Origin: Chiua virens
Taxonomy: Eukaryota > Basidiomycota > Agaricomycetes > Boletales > Boletaceae
Direction of reading: 5' to 3'
Assembly: GCA_019787685.1 (NCBI GenBank)
Contig: JAHNUO010000041.1
Location: 1-64,000 of the forward strand
Length of the DNA: 64,000 nt
This document shows, in pieces, positions 25,501-37,809 of this stretch; position 1 is the stretch's first letter; every line of letters begins with the position of its first letter. A program made the translations under genes and the position numbers. The notes under the pieces are model-generated. The model was not told the DNA's origin and did no database searches. It saw only the letters and a list, made by a program, of their open reading frames with translations.

Positions 25501-25935
25501 GATTTACTCATGGGTGACCTTTCCTGTTACCGCTCTCCTTGAGACTTTTTGGCTCAACATTCAAGATATTATCAACACTCGTGGTCGATGTGCTTCCCCT
25601 TTTGTCATTGAAATTGTCGCTATGCTCGAGCGCACTCTCAATTTCGCACACATAGGAAATGCTCAAGTCCTGGTGAAGAAATTAATGGACCGTGCATGGC
25701 TATCACTGGCATGCCTTACCGATGGGTTCCCTTGCATTTCTCCTGATATAGTTGAACATCACACCCTTGGTCGTGACCATGTCCTGCCAGTCGCTACTAA
25801 ATGGCCTGTTGACCCAAAAGCAAAACGTCCATTGACTGCGTCAAAACGGGTACAACAACTAACCTTGTTATCTTCTCCTGGCACCAGTCGCTTCGAGTGC
25901 TTCCGCGTTCACAGGGCTCCTCTAGCTCCCATTGA
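22569..25935 (+). pseudogene. Unrecognised multi-exon gene B, frame-broken
   Basis: Exons 22569..22594, 22644..23251, 23300..23474, 24132..24425, 24487..25239 (broken), 25313..25412, 25490..25849, 25888..25935; the model starts MSALTNIEASSYVD and ends SLRVLPRSQGSSSSH. Outside the fifth exon all phases close. Within it, the frame changes near 24592-24625 (alternatively a 112-base intron 24592-24703 keeps phase) and again between about 24785 and 24835, where an A6 run sits; the second change has no intron explanation. Conserved-looking blocks include GRMLKIGTRLQENIWLAMVP and FPVTALLETFWLNIQDII. I do not recognise the family. It follows gene A on the same strand and shares its oversized repeat-filled intron, so the two may belong together. 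Confidence 0.5.
23475..24131 (+). repeat. Long intron with degenerate repeats
   Basis: A 657-base intron of gene B with repeated units resembling GCGCAATGCAGACCATGTCT, CGCATTACAGACTTTGTCT and CAACGCAGACCGTATCTCG, spaced roughly 40-60 bases. It is similar in style, not in sequence, to the long intron of gene A. Confidence 0.6.
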
Positions 25936-28425
25936 TCTGCAGGCTCTACTAGTTGTTCATCTGCTAGACGACATTATTGGACTGCAGACGCCGTCACACG
26001 AGCAACGGTGTTTGCCATTGCCATGGTGCAACTGTCCACCGTTTTTTTTTTGTGGTCACACTAGTCGGTTATTGTTGTTATCGTCGTTCATGTTGTCGAA
26101 ACGCCGTCGGACTTCGTCTTCGTCATCCTCAGGGAATCGTCAGCGGCCTGAAAGTTCAAGCACCTATGTACGAGACAAATCAGCCATTCTTGCGATAGCG
26201 TACAGCTCACAGAAGATCACAGCCAATATGGAGACCCCGCCCGCGCAGAGACGGACTCGTACAAGAAGAGAATCAGGAACTCACCACCAGGATTGACAAG
26301 ATGATGATTTGCGATGATAAGAGCCACAACGATTCCTCGAAAGCCCGTCCACGCCAAGTTTTAGCAGTCGGTCAGCGACAAGGACCACGGCTACCCGCAC
26401 AGTCGCACACCTACATTCGCAGCTGGTTGGCCTGCAGGCGGAGCCACCGCGATCAAGAAGGTGGCCCTGCCAGCAGTGATCTCGCCGGCCAGGCCACAAA
26501 GGAGACGACGCCGGAAGCATGGATCCTTGCAAGGGTCGCTCAGCCGACAGAAAGCGCCAAGACGGCAAAGGTGGTACACTCTTTCGCTTTGTCCTTCGAG
26601 CTACGCATGACTAACGTGATATCTGTGTGCAGGAATCGAGGGTCATTAGTTGTGTCTAGTCATCTCACGAGGCTCAGCATGCGTCAAGTTGTTCAAGATA
26701 CACTTGCAGCCCCAACTTTATCGTGGTGGTCCAATCATTACTGGCAAAATACGTATGGTATGTACCTAAATTCTCGGTGTCTTCCGCCGTCCGAGCCACA
26801 TTTTTAGCCACAATCCGATGGTCAGGAACCTCGAGATTATTCGGGACATTTTACCATTTCCTCGCACAATTACTGATCAGCCTGGCGCTGATATGATACC
26901 CGCGAAAAGGAAATGGTGACAAAGTCTTGATACACCAAAATGCCCAGTCTGGAACTGAGCATTCCTTGGAGGACGTCAAGACGGATTTTGGAAAGACTAT
27001 CGTAAATGGTGCGTCCGTGCATTGCGTCGCATTGTGGTTGGTTCTTACTGGTTTTGCGAAACAGTTGGATGTTTACCGAGCGGCCTGCGACCGAAACAAA
27101 GTATTGAGGCAGTTCTTTCAGGGACTCCAAGTCAGTATGCTGATGATTCTCTTCTCGTTTTTGTCTAACATTTGCCAGTTTCGACACTTGTCAAGGGAGA
27201 GCCACTCGTTGTTTCCCCCGCACCAACTGTCCCGCCGTTTCATATGCGATGAGTGTGGATGGCGTCGACGTCCAAACGGTGAACTCCTCGAGTTTTAGTT
27301 GAATCACCTCTAATGGTGGGTTGACTGTCCCTCGATAAGTTTCATGCTAACGCTGCAATGAAGAACAACCTTCGGAGCAAAAGAGATTATCTGTGAATTC
27401 CAGTGTCATTCGAGTTTCATATACTTGATACGTGAGTGTTCATAAGCGGCACTCACCGAAAACGACGGTCGCTAGCTACATCCAGGGCTTGCCTGCTCAA
27501 TCACGATCTCATGAATGCTGTAAGGTGTTGAAAGTCTTAGTCGGGGTTCGAGCCTTTCAATGCCGATCATCTTAGAGTCCGTTGACTCTCGACTATTTCG
27601 TGTTCCGTCCACTGATGATGCTATTTCAGGTGGGCGCCATTGGAAGTGCCAAAGATCTCCTACATGTCCCCACTGAAGATGGATTGTCAACGATCAGGAA
27701 AGATACAGGACAAGCACGTCTTTTATATTTAAAGGGCTTAGTAGATGGCGTCATGCTGCTTGCGACCGGTAGCAAGTGCCGACCCCTTCACCCCCATATA
27801 GGACAGCTACTAGTCAAACCTCGGTATCTCCAATATGCTCCCGACCCTCGAAAGGTGCAAGACAACGGACAACAAAGTACGTGAATGGCCTGGTTGCCAG
27901 CCAACTTTGTACGGCAGAAATTGTTGTAGCAGGTTCCATAGCGCTATGTTGATATGGATTCAGAACCTGGTAGTACAAGGATGTCATGCGCTAACGTCTG
28001 CTCATGAATTCAATAGCCAGAGGGAAATTTGATCTGTCGGCATAAAGAACCTGGGAGCGGTCTCAACTAAATCTCGTTGGTACGTCCCTAATAGTATATT
28101 ATGCTCTTCGATGGATATGTATTCCCAGACAGACATAGGGAATCGCTCCCTTGATTCGCATACTCGCCACGATCCAGCGTGGTCGATCAACAGGAGTTCC
28201 AGTCAAACTAGGAACAACCAACCTCCCCAAATTCGTAAGTACCTGGGACTGCGACGGTGCACCCAGCCCGATCTTGATGGGAATTGCAATTTTCCTGATC
28301 GTCCGCATCCTTGCAGCATCGTAGACAAAATCGACTTGCAGAGGGTTCCACTCTTTTGTTGCAGATGCGACCGTGAGACGCAATGAAAGTCAACTGACTA
28401 GCACACACAGAACGGGACTGAAGCC
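25936..28425. other. Unresolved region
   Basis: No gene that I can define. Between 26040 and 26580 the sequence has coding-like texture in several frames, including a short helical stretch EENQELTTRIDKMM, and an intron-like GT...AG segment at 26572-26633 follows. From 26.8 kb to 28.4 kb nothing recognisable was seen. Confidence 0.35.
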
Positions 28426-29250
28426 TTACAGTTCAATGAAACTTGCCCCATAGCCCCCGAACGTGCACTGTGCACCATTAGGGAACCGAGTGTCAAACTG
28501 TCCGCCGTCATCATTGCTCGCAAAAGGAAACGTGCTGGTGTCCATACAACCCGTGATCTGGAGTAAACGAGTAGTTCGTTAGACCCTTGGTACGCACGTT
28601 CTCGTAGTTGGTAACATGAATGGATACACTGACCTGGACGTACGACCCATCATCTGCCGCCGAATACGCAGCTCCGATGATGAACCCGTTGGGGAAAGGG
28701 TTTCCGCACCCACTTCCTTCTGTGCAATATGCGACACCATCTTCCTCCGCATCAGATACCATCTCTGTCGACAAGGAAAAACTTGAATAGATCATAAAAG
28801 GAGTGAATCTGATCACTTACCGCCAGATGTTTGAGGCAACAACAGCGCGAACATGTTTGCTCCCTGGATGTACACTGTTGTTGAGGTAGACGCACCCCCC
28901 GTCGGTTCCGGCGTGGGTTCTTCATTCTGGCGACGCCTTTTGGTTGGAGTTGGTGTTTGCATCTTCAATAGGTTTGTCTGAGCGGAGCCGTCTCTTGGCG
29001 AGCTTCTATTTCTGTTCCGCCGTGCCGCAGCCACCGTGATGTTCTTTGTGAACGACGCGTTGTGACGATTTTCGTGTGCGGCTTTGGGAACGTCGTTGGA
29101 TGTCGTTGATTTGATTGGTGATGTGCTGGAACGGTATCGGGACAAACCGACGGTAGTTTTGTTGACCTTTTCTGATGCGCCCAGCGCGATGACGGAAAAA
29201 GAGACAATGATCGAGATCGAGATAATGTTGAATGACATTAGGGAAGGCAT
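28426..29250 (-). CDS. Small secreted protein
   Basis: Three exons, complement of 28426..28557, 28634..28764 and 28821..29250; phases close to give 230 residues. The N terminus (MPSLMSFNIISISIIVSFSV, then IALGA) is a good signal peptide. A Ser/Thr/Arg-rich, probably disordered and O-glycosylated linker follows to about residue 125. The C-terminal part holds AYCTEGSGCGNPFP, TGCMDTS and a final QCTFGGYG block with four cysteines, suggesting two disulphides. I do not recognise the fold by name. The product is likely extracellular. Small secreted cysteine-containing proteins are common in wood-decay and mycorrhizal fungi, but a specific role cannot be given. Confidence 0.7.
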
Positions 29251-29662
29251 TTCACAAAATGAGTGTCGAATAAAGAAGTCAGACGTGTCTGCCAGTGCTC
29301 TGCAAGGACAGTCCGGCGGGGCAGTTGAATGTGGTGTAGGGCAGTTGTGTTTATCTTTACGCGGCGTGCGCGTCTGTGGTCACGTGTATTTACTTCGCTC
29401 AGATGAATATTTTCTTGGCAGACCAAGACGATCGTGAATTCTTTAAGATTAAGATAGAGCGAATACATGCGACACAACTATAATAGCCATACAACCACGA
29501 GTCCCAATATCCACCGCGAGCAGCACTAACGAACCATGTGCGCTAGCTACTGCATTCCTTTTTTTCGCAGGTAAATCGTCCTGTCTAACCAAAAATAGTC
29601 GCAGATATCAAAAATCAGAGTCAAAGGAGTGGGCGACACTGTATCATAAAATGCGCTCCCGA

Positions 29663-30920
29663 TTAAGCTTTCCCGAAGACAAGTTTTCCTGTGCTATTGC
29701 CGTTGGCGTGTTTCTCCACCTCGATGCCAATCAACTTCGTCTTTCCATGCAGCCAGTCGATACGACGGACACCGCCTTCCCATCCACCGCCCATCTTGGT
29801 GCACCGTTTTTCGTATCCGCGAGTGACCTTGCGTTGCGCACGACTGCCATGGCCGAGTGCCTCCCACTCCTGTGGCGTTACCCGTATCATGAGTGTCGTA
29901 TGAAGGGCGTAGAGGAGGTCTAGATTGGTGATATTCGATGACCGACTGGATCGGCTTGAAGAACTCCCAATATAAAACCCAGTCCCGCTAGGGGCTGAGG
30001 TAGAAGGTCCCACAACGACTGGCCATGGGAACTTATCAGAGCGGAGCACTAGACGCGAAGCAGCCGGTGTTGGCGGGTCAGTGGCGGGCTGGGAGAGCGT
30101 GTGCGCAGGAACAGCTGTATGTGTCGTGCGATCAAGAACGGTACGCGAAGATGGCGTGTACGTGACATCGTATGAGATTGGTGCACTGTGTAGCCGCGTC
30201 GACGCGAATAAAGGATGCATATGCAGCAAAGCGGGATGCGGAACTCTATGTTCGGCGCTGCCTACGTCTGGAACATGTCCGCGTATCAGTTAAAATAGGT
30301 GAGTCGACGCATGTATGACATGACTTACGAGAATGCACAGACCCAGTGGCTGACGCCATGCTGCCTTGCCAAGCTGGATTATGTCTCAACGACGGCCGCC
30401 GCTCATATCTCACGTGATGCGAAGAGCTACCGGCAGATGAACCAGGGCGCGCGGATCCGGGGAGAAGCGATGAGCTTGAGTTCGTACGAGATGACGCTCC
30501 AAACGACACAGACGGCGTCATGGAAGGGGTACGCGGCATAGCATAATGCGCGACTGAACATATAATAAGTAAGGAAGGTATGAGTATGTTTGAAAACGTA
30601 CGATGTTCGGAAGACTTGTAACTCGCGCGGCGATACAATGGTGATCGCTCCGTATTGCCTGACGTCCCGTACCTCACTTCGCCAGACTGCGCATCAAAGG
30701 CATTGTACCGCAATGGCGAAGGAGTGGTGGTGCGAGCAGAGTAGCTATTGCTGCGCTTGGTCTTCGAACTTGGTGGAGAAGTGGGTACACCTGGAGCCAC
30801 GTAGATATAATTTGACGTTGGGTGAGAATGAGAACGCTCATGAGCTTTTGAAGACTGTGCGCGGGATGGGGAGTTATCACGAGAGTATCCACCAAAGATG
30901 TAGCGCAAGTAGGAAGTCAT
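29663..30920 (-). CDS. DUF6699-type protein 1
   Basis: Complement of 29663..30267, 30329..30553, 30602..30920; phases close, 382 residues. The first 200 residues are Ser/Pro/Arg-rich and probably disordered. The C-terminal half shows the pattern shared by four genes here: a HPLFA block, a WP(V/I) strand, the helix LLYALHTTLMIRVTPQEWEAL, a RGYEKRC block, then GVRRIDWLHGKTKLIGIE. I assign this to the basidiomycete domain DUF6699 from memory of its typical layout; its function is unknown. The GH5 gene lies upstream on the other strand. The start was chosen as the ATG (MTSYLRYIFGG) that best matches the exon; an ATG 60 bases upstream is in the same frame. Confidence 0.72.
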
Positions 30921-32330
30921 GATGGGTCGTGAACGTTGTGGGTCGTGAATGAAGCGTCGTATACCGTCAATGGAGTCCACTGGGTGGAAGATGTAGGCCC
31001 AGCGGTTGGGATTCGATTACTTATATACGCGCGATCAGAAAGAGTTCAGGGTCTGTGACGAACATCACTTGAAGGTTCTAGACGTGTTCCAGAGCGATGA
31101 ATTGAAGTAAGAGGACCCCCAGAAAAAATAGGCGGATACGACCCGCCTGGATTTGGCAACGTTGGCAGAAAGACGAATCATATCACGTCCTTGATGTGTC
31201 CGGTGTGTCCGTGTAGTCTGTAAGCGTGTGCAGCCATGCGACCAGATATCGGCGAGGGAGGGTGGTCTGGGGGCACAGCTGAGGTAAACGTGAAGCGAGT
31301 CCGGCAAGCGTGATTGAATCGGCGTTTTGGGTTTGGTTTCCAGCCTGCCTTGAGGCAGGTGAACTTTGATCATCATATCACCTGCAATCGATTCCCGACG
31401 CGGCGCATGGCGACCACATGTTCGCCATTTACAGTCATGGCGCGTAGTCCCAGGAATATTCTCAACATTGCCGCCCTGTCGGTCCGCCGAACTTCGCGTG
31501 GTTTGAGCTGGCTGTCGTGAGTGAAGTCCACCGTGCGCTCCATGAGCCAGTCTCTGACGGCGTTGTCTTTGCGTTGGGAACTGGTAATGAAACGTGCGAG
31601 TTTCCATAGTCAGGCGAAAATCGGTGTCCTGCTAGTGGCAGCTGGACGATTTCGGGGGGAAAGCGAAATGACTCACACGTGTCCTCAATGTTCAACTTGA
31701 ACGGGATTACTTATTTGCACCGCGAATCCGGCCTAGAACAACCCAACGCTCCGGCGCGATAACTACAGTGCATGCGGAAAATAAAGGTAAGTACGGTTCT
31801 TCAAGCGACCAGGAGGCATGAAGTCATTAAACAAGCTAGCCGAAATGAAAGTGATGATTACTACTACTGGTCGATCGCTGAGCGCAGCCCGTCTTCTCGC
31901 CACACCAGATGGAAGCCTTCCAAGGAACATCGCTGGGTGGTCAATCACACCTGCGTAGCAGATTCGCCTGCCCCGCGACCAACCAATGGCAACCATACAT
32001 CACTGCTTACTGCCGGTGAGAGGTAGGACCGACTTTGAAATCTGTCGGGTGCTCGTCCCGAACTTACGAATGGCACAGCAATCTGATCGTAAACCACACA
32101 GGAAGAAGTTGTTTGAAGCAGAGCATAAGGGAGCAAGAATGCTTTACAGAGGACCGACGTAAGTCTAGTGGCTTGGAATGAATCCAAGCTTCGAAGTAAG
32201 AACAGTATATACGGACTCGGTGCCAGGAATCATTCGATCATTGGGTGTTTGAGGTGATTTCTGATCCAAATAGGAACAAACACGACTCTCCACAACATTC
32301 ACCACCGTTGTTCAGACAGTCCCTAAAGCC
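30921..32330. other. Intergenic, divergent promoters
   Basis: 1.4 kb between DUF6699 copy 1 (minus) and the GH5 gene (plus). TATATA elements lie near 31021 (minus side) and near 32207 (plus side, about 120 bases before the GH5 start). A minus-strand open frame at 31065-31607 has no protein-like composition and was not called. Confidence 0.4.
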
Positions 32331-34165
32331 ATGAGCGCATTGCTTGGAAAATTTCTGAACAAGGTTAAGCATACCGGCCCATCACAGCCAGGCACATCAA
32401 TGGAGTTCGGCGACGTTGCCGACGAACAGATTTATCGTTATCGAAAGCAGAGGGGTGTCAACCTTGGTAAGCAGTCTGCATGCAGACCTTTGCACATTAC
32501 TCGATCACTGAGTGGATAGGATCCTGGTTTGTCCTGGAGCCGTGGATTACAGAGACACCGTTTGCGCAGGCGGTGCCTCCCCGCCAGAGCGACTTGGACG
32601 TCGCCAAGTGCCCTCGCGCGAAGGAAGTTCTGGAGCGCCATTGGGATACGTGGATTACAAACAAAGATTTCGAATGGCTTGCTATCAGGGGCATAAACGC
32701 AGTGCGGATCCCAGTACGCTCTGTCCTCCCCCATCGGTGTACTTCCGCTGGATCACGCATGCAGATTGGTTATTATCATTTGTCCAGCCTCGATCGCACT
32801 CTACTCGTCGGGACAGATTTCCATGGTCTCGACGATGTATTCGAGGGTGCTTGGATTCGACTGGTGCGAACAGTGGAAACCGCGCAGCTTTATGGAATCG
32901 GCGTTCTGTTTGGTTTGCGATATTCTTTTTTCCTTCCGACTTCCTAATGCAACATACAGACTTGCACGCTGCTCCCGGGAAACAGAATCAAGATTCGCAT
33001 TCAGGAACTTCTTCCTCTACGGTACTCTTCACCACCCGGGCCAATCTAGAACTTACTGTCCGAGTCCTTCGCACCTTACTAATTGCCTTTCGGTCGTTAC
33101 GCTCGGAGTGCAAACCACCGATCACCAATATCATTGGAATTGAGTTGCTCAACGAGCCCAAGCCATCATCCCACTCCACGTTGAAGAACTGGTATGGAAG
33201 AGCGATAAAGGAATTGCGCACACTCGACCCTGGTTTACCCATTTACATATCCGATTGCTGGATGTCTGACGACTATGCCCACTTTGTCAAATCACTGCCC
33301 GAGTCCGCGCCGATTTGTCTAGACCACCATCTCTATCGTTGTTTCACGCAGGGCGATATCTCGACGCCAGCCGCACACCATTCGATGTCGCTTATGGACC
33401 CTAATTCACCTACGCCACAAACGTTTGCACGTGTGGCTAGTATTCTTGAGGGTGTCGGGGGTGCGCTCGTGGTGGGAGAATGGTCTGGCGCGCTGAATCC
33501 TGGTTCCCTGCAAGGTCCCATCGATCAACGGGAAGAACGAGCGCGATACATCGCCGCACAGCTTGCTCTCTTTGAACAGAATTGTGCTGGATGGTTTTTC
33601 TGGACGTACAAGAAGGAACATCATGGCGATCAAGGGTGGTCATTCAGAGACGCGGTGGAGGCGGGCGTTTTTCCGGATCGTGTCGGCGTGTATCCGATTC
33701 GGAACGCTCCCGCAGCCGACCCAGATCGAGTGGGCAGAAAGGCCGCCGCGTTGGGTCGAGCCATCGGTAAATCCAATTTTGGATCCTTCGCAGCCTGCTT
33801 CTCTGATGTGGTTCTGAAGGTCAACATACTTCCTATTGGGCCCAGTACCCGGGACACTATGAACATTGGCGTTTCAATAAGGGTTACGACCAGGGCTGGG
33901 AAGATGCTTACCGGTTTCTTCTGCACAACGTTGCAATCCACCGTGTGGTTTCTGAACTCGGATTCCAGGGTCCGTGGAAGAAGAAAAGGGCGCATGACCA
34001 CGGCGTGGAGAACGGGTTTGGCAACAACCTTTGGGAATATGGTAAGGCATGATATGTGGTTCGATCAAGGTCTTGAGTTGATCTTCCGTTTTGTGGTGTT
34101 CAGAACATGGTTACGTGCAAGGCATTCGCGATGCAAACTTTGACTTTCAAGCTGCGTATTGCTGA
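32331..34165 (+). CDS. GH5 exo-1,3-beta-glucanase, YBR056W-like
   Basis: Six exons, join(32331..32466, 32520..32713, 32765..32912, 32960..33766, 33820..34041, 34104..34165), 522 residues, phases all close. It matches the glycoside hydrolase family 5 branch around yeast YBR056W: RYRKQRGVNLGSWFVLE at the start of the domain, GIELLNEP with the acid/base Glu (codon at 33154), LDHHLYRCFT, and VVGEWSGALNPGS with the nucleophile Glu (codon at 33478), then FFWTYKKE. The C-terminal extension with HYEHWRFNKGYDQGW also fits this branch. There is no signal peptide, so the enzyme probably acts inside the cell on beta-1,3-glucan or related glucosides. The third intron has the less common donor GTTTGC. Confidence 0.9.
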
Positions 34166-34449
34166 GGGATTCCACGATCCTCGCAGTTCATCGGCTTCTT
34201 GATGGATGAAGTGGGGACTTGTCTTGAGCTGTAATATTTCCTGCTACTGACTCGGATAAGCGACAGCATCTACTATTAGGTATAGTTCATTTGGAATTAT
34301 TCTTACGTGCCTATCCTATTCTAATGCGTCTAGGGTAGCATCGTGGTCCATAATTTCTTGAGTATGAATGTCACGATTTTTTTGCATGTCAAATGATCGT
34401 TCCTACGGACCCCTACTTTTTATTACTACAGGGACGAATGCCGCATATA
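34166..34449. other. 3' flank of GH5 gene
   Basis: About 280 bases between the GH5 stop and the pogo-like element. Nothing recognised. Confidence 0.4.
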
Positions 34450-35046
34450 CAGTAGACTCTGAGATAACCCATACGTGATTTAACCCATACTCTATGATAA
34501 CCCATACCTTTTTGGATGTCCCATTTTGGTTTGCAGGGATTTTTATCCCATAACCCATATCTCTGTCATACTACATAACCCATACATTTCTGGCTGCCAT
34601 AACCCATATGTTTAGTGGACATGACATAATATTTGATTATATAAATTATTTTTTCCATGCCAAAAATGGCAAGGCAGACCCACACCAATGAGTTCTTCTC
34701 CACTTCTTACCTCATGAAACCTGTCGACATGCTAAAAAAGGGCTTATTCAAGCTGTGCAACCAGATCCAGGAACGTAGTGACACTCGAGGCTGAGCTGAA
34801 AGCTGGTCAGTCCATTTTGGAGGCTGATGAGGACTGGTTTTATGGTGCTGGAAATCTGGTCGACGAAGAAAGGGTGGTGGATGTCTTTGACAAAGCATCA
34901 TAATACACTCGTATAATGTAGATATGTATTGCCATTTTTAATGACATTTGTCTGTCCATTTTTGCTCTCGCTCAGAACCCATACTCTGTCATAACCCATA
35001 CTCCAAGCCATGTCCCAAACGGTATGGGTTATGACAGAGTCTACTG
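34450..35046. mobile_element. Non-autonomous pogo/mariner-like element
   Basis: 597 bases bounded by inverted termini: CAGTAGACTCTG...ATAACCCATAC at the left and the reverse complement at the right, about 26 bases with two or three mismatches. TA dinucleotides flank both ends (34448-34449 and 35047-35048), the target duplication typical of the Tc1/mariner/pogo superfamily. Direct copies of ATAACCCATAC and AACCCATACTC fill both subterminal regions. The interior has a short plus-strand open stretch, EADEDWFYGAGNLVDEE, ending near 34903, that looks like the C-terminal remnant of a pogo/Tigger-type transposase. The element is therefore a deletion derivative needing a transposase in trans. Confidence 0.82.
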
Positions 35047-35273
35047 TACACCGTCGGCTCGCTACGAATCGTCGTGAGGATGGGGGTGATATGTAATCAT
35101 CCATTTTGTTTCAAGGCACACTACATACACACATGTCAAGGCTCGGGGTATAGTACAATAAGAACGCCAAGGTCAGGGTAGCATGTAAGTACGGCATAAT
35201 CCATCGAAGTACTCATCATCTATCACGAGGAAGATATCATACATAACCAGGGATATTATCCGTCGTCAAGCCT

Positions 35274-36146
35274 TCAAACGGTAATCAGTTTCCAGTGGTA
35301 GAAGCCATCCTCATCGTGCGTTCTGATCAACCCTCTGAAAATACGTTTTTCCAACAGATAATCGATTCGCTTGACCCCCTGGCTTGCCTGCACCTCTGCC
35401 GACGATGGTGCACTGTGGCATCTCCGAGTGTACGCACGCGCGATGGCAGTCTGCTCAGACACGCTGAGCCGAGCCCAGTCCTGATGTGTGACCTGTCTGT
35501 GAAGCGACGAGTGGATCATGTAGAGGACATCGCCGAGCCGGATCGGAGGTAACACGGTAGGGACGGCATATCCGTCATAATGGTACTGCAAGTCAACGGG
35601 CCACTGCGGAATGACATCGTGGGAGACGCGCATCCGTGAGGTCGACGGGTACGTTGCTGGCTCGTCAAGCTCGTGTGCGGTGATCATGGTAGTTTGTCCA
35701 GGGCCAACCCATCGGAAGGGAGAGAAGGTTGGCAAGGAGAGATCAAAGTAGAAGTCCGTGCGGGGTGCTTCCCCGTTTAGGAGGGGGTGGATCTGGAAGT
35801 GGGAGGCGCTGGAGGTCCACGGGGAAGATGGTTCCCATGACTGATAACCCCCGCCAAAGGATCGTCTCCTGTGGTGGCTTGGTGAGGGCGGGGTTGAAAG
35901 GAATGGGCTGGCTGGCCTCCCGCCATGCCAGGATGGTCTGCGGGCACGGGGAGGACTCCAGTAGGGGTCATCGACGTGAACACCCTGAGGTGAAATAGGC
36001 CTAAGATACGGTGATGCTGGGGGATAAGGGGAGGCTGGATATAGTGATGTGGGAGGGATGAAAGGTGAACGTTGCGTGTACGCTCCGTACCCGAGATATG
36101 GGGTGGGCTCGAAAGCCGAGGGGGTATAGACATATGGACCAGACAT
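35274..36146 (-). CDS. DUF6699-type protein 2
   Basis: A single open frame of 290 residues. The first 110 residues are Pro/Ser/Tyr-rich. The domain then follows the same plan as copies 1, 3 and 4: IHPLLNG, a WPVDLQ strand, LGDVLYMIHSSLHRQVTHQDW, a AYTRRC block and GVKRIDYLLEKRIFRGL, ending in WKLITV. The closest visible relative in the window is copy 4 (both end the domain with GVKR[IV]D[YF]L). A function for DUF6699 is not known. It lies 230 bases from the pogo-like element, which has inserted downstream of its stop codon. Confidence 0.72.
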   Translation of the reverse strand: MSGPYVYTPSAFEPTPYLGYGAYTQRSPFIPPTSLYPASPYPPASPYLRPISPQGVHVDDPYWSPPRARRPSWHGGRPASPFLSTPPSPSHHRRRSFGGGYQSWEPSSPWTSSASHFQIHPLLNGEAPRTDFYFDLSLPTFSPFRWVGPGQTTMITAHELDEPATYPSTSRMRVSHDVIPQWPVDLQYHYDGYAVPTVLPPIRLGDVLYMIHSSLHRQVTHQDWARLSVSEQTAIARAYTRRCHSAPSSAEVQASQGVKRIDYLLEKRIFRGLIRTHDEDGFYHWKLITV

Positions 36147-37809
36147 GGTGGTTGATTATCGGGGTCGTTTATGGGGAGACGAGATAACGCCGTAGGTTAT
36201 ATCTGGATGATAGGCGCACAGCTTTCAATGCCGGCGCCGTCGTCATCGAAGAGTCATATGTACACAGCCTGGACTAACATACCTCTCACAGCCGCAATGG
36301 ATAGCAACTGCAACGTCCCGCTAGGATTTCCTCTTGGCCCTCGGAGGGAAGTGACAGGCACAGCGGCTATGTACCAGGTTCAAAACAAAGGTCATTAGAG
36401 CTCAGATCTTGCCAAACACCAAGCTGCGGGACAGACCGCCAAAGAAAGCAATGACTCACCAGTAAGTTGGCAGCCAACCAGAGCCTGCCGCAGCAACCAG
36501 TAAATATTGTATTGCTGTGTTAGAACTTGTAGAACTTTATTACTATCAGACGCACTGCGGTCGGTAGGGGTGACCTGCTAGCTTAGTAGCGCCGAATTTC
36601 GAAGAGTCCTCGATTCAAATATTATTGACATGAATCCTGATACCGGGAAATTTCCCACCGGTGAATTATTGACCTCCGACGCCAAGTTGTCAACTGAGCC
36701 TGTCAGATTCTAAGCAATTTCTGGCTGGTCTGGCACCCGTGATCACAAATTGATCTGAAACATGGATGGCCGTTGACCCACAGAAGAAAGCCGCGATAGT
36801 ACTTCGTCTGTGGGCGATGTTTCTGAACATTAATCGCTTGTCTTATGCAGTGTCTTTTCTGAGCGGCATCTGGAACCCCTGCTCCAACATCTACTATGTC
36901 ATAGTCCATTACGATTGGGCATAAAAGAACAAGAGCTCGATGAGCGTGGCATACCGCAAGCTGCGAGGAATGTTGAGTCGGAAAGTTGACAACACTCGAA
37001 AGTCAAGTCTAAAACTGTCTGAAACGATCCAGGTCCGAGCTTTGAGTCGGGGGTCCTTCATTGAAGTCATACACAGTCACCTGGTCCGAGTCAGCTGGTC
37101 CCTTGAATGGCCTGTGCACTGACAAGTGCGGAATTGCGCCCGTTTAACGAAATCAGAAGTTCCATCAGAATCGGACGTAAGTGATAGCATTCACTTACTG
37201 ATTAAGGATGAAAAACGGGTCACGAAAGGTGACGTCAGTCAAATCACCAGGGAACATGAACAAGGTATGTCCTCCGGATTTGCCCCCGTCTACAGGATTG
37301 GAAAAGAAAACTGTCAAGTTGGCGAAGCACCATCGTAGGTCGAAGTGAGAAATGGACCTTGAACAGCGGATCGGCGCCTTACAAACCTAGAGGCAAGCCA
37401 AGCAAACATCTACACAAGGTCAATATATTAATAATGGATCAACTTATGGGGTGAACCAATTCCTCTTTGCATTGTCTATCTAAAGTTCCATTATGCGATT
37501 ATGTAAGCACTGCACTGGCGCTCGGTCAAGTTCAACTTGGTGTAGCTATCATACCCGAAGCATCTTCAAGCTTCAGGTCGCCCACGTTTCAAAAACGACA
37601 TCCCTCTTTCTCGGCTTCGAAAATGGTGCAAGTCAGTGGTAACGGTACGCAACCTTTGTCTTTGTTCGAGTTTGACAAGTTGTCAAAGTGTTCGTAAGGG
37701 CTAACTCAATGCTTCTCAAGGCACCCGAACTATAGCGTGACATGTTTTTAAGCAATTCTTCTAACAATCGAGACAGTTGAACCTTCCGGTCTCCAATTTC
37801 TGAGCAGCG
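36147..37809. other. Intergenic region
   Basis: 1.66 kb between DUF6699 copy 2 and the FAD oxidoreductase, divergent. Open frames here are short and have no recognisable domain; no repeats or RNA genes seen. Confidence 0.4.

Noticed and set aside
26281..26807. Open frames on both strands with a coiled-coil-like stretch
   Set aside because: Frames contradict each other and no consistent exon chain or family was found; left as unresolved.
31065..31607. Minus-strand open frame of 180 codons
   Set aside because: Composition Arg/His/Thr-rich without domain or splice support; lies in a divergent promoter region.
36590..36630. tRNA-like B-box (CCTCGATTCAAAT)
   Set aside because: No matching A-box or cloverleaf can be drawn around it.
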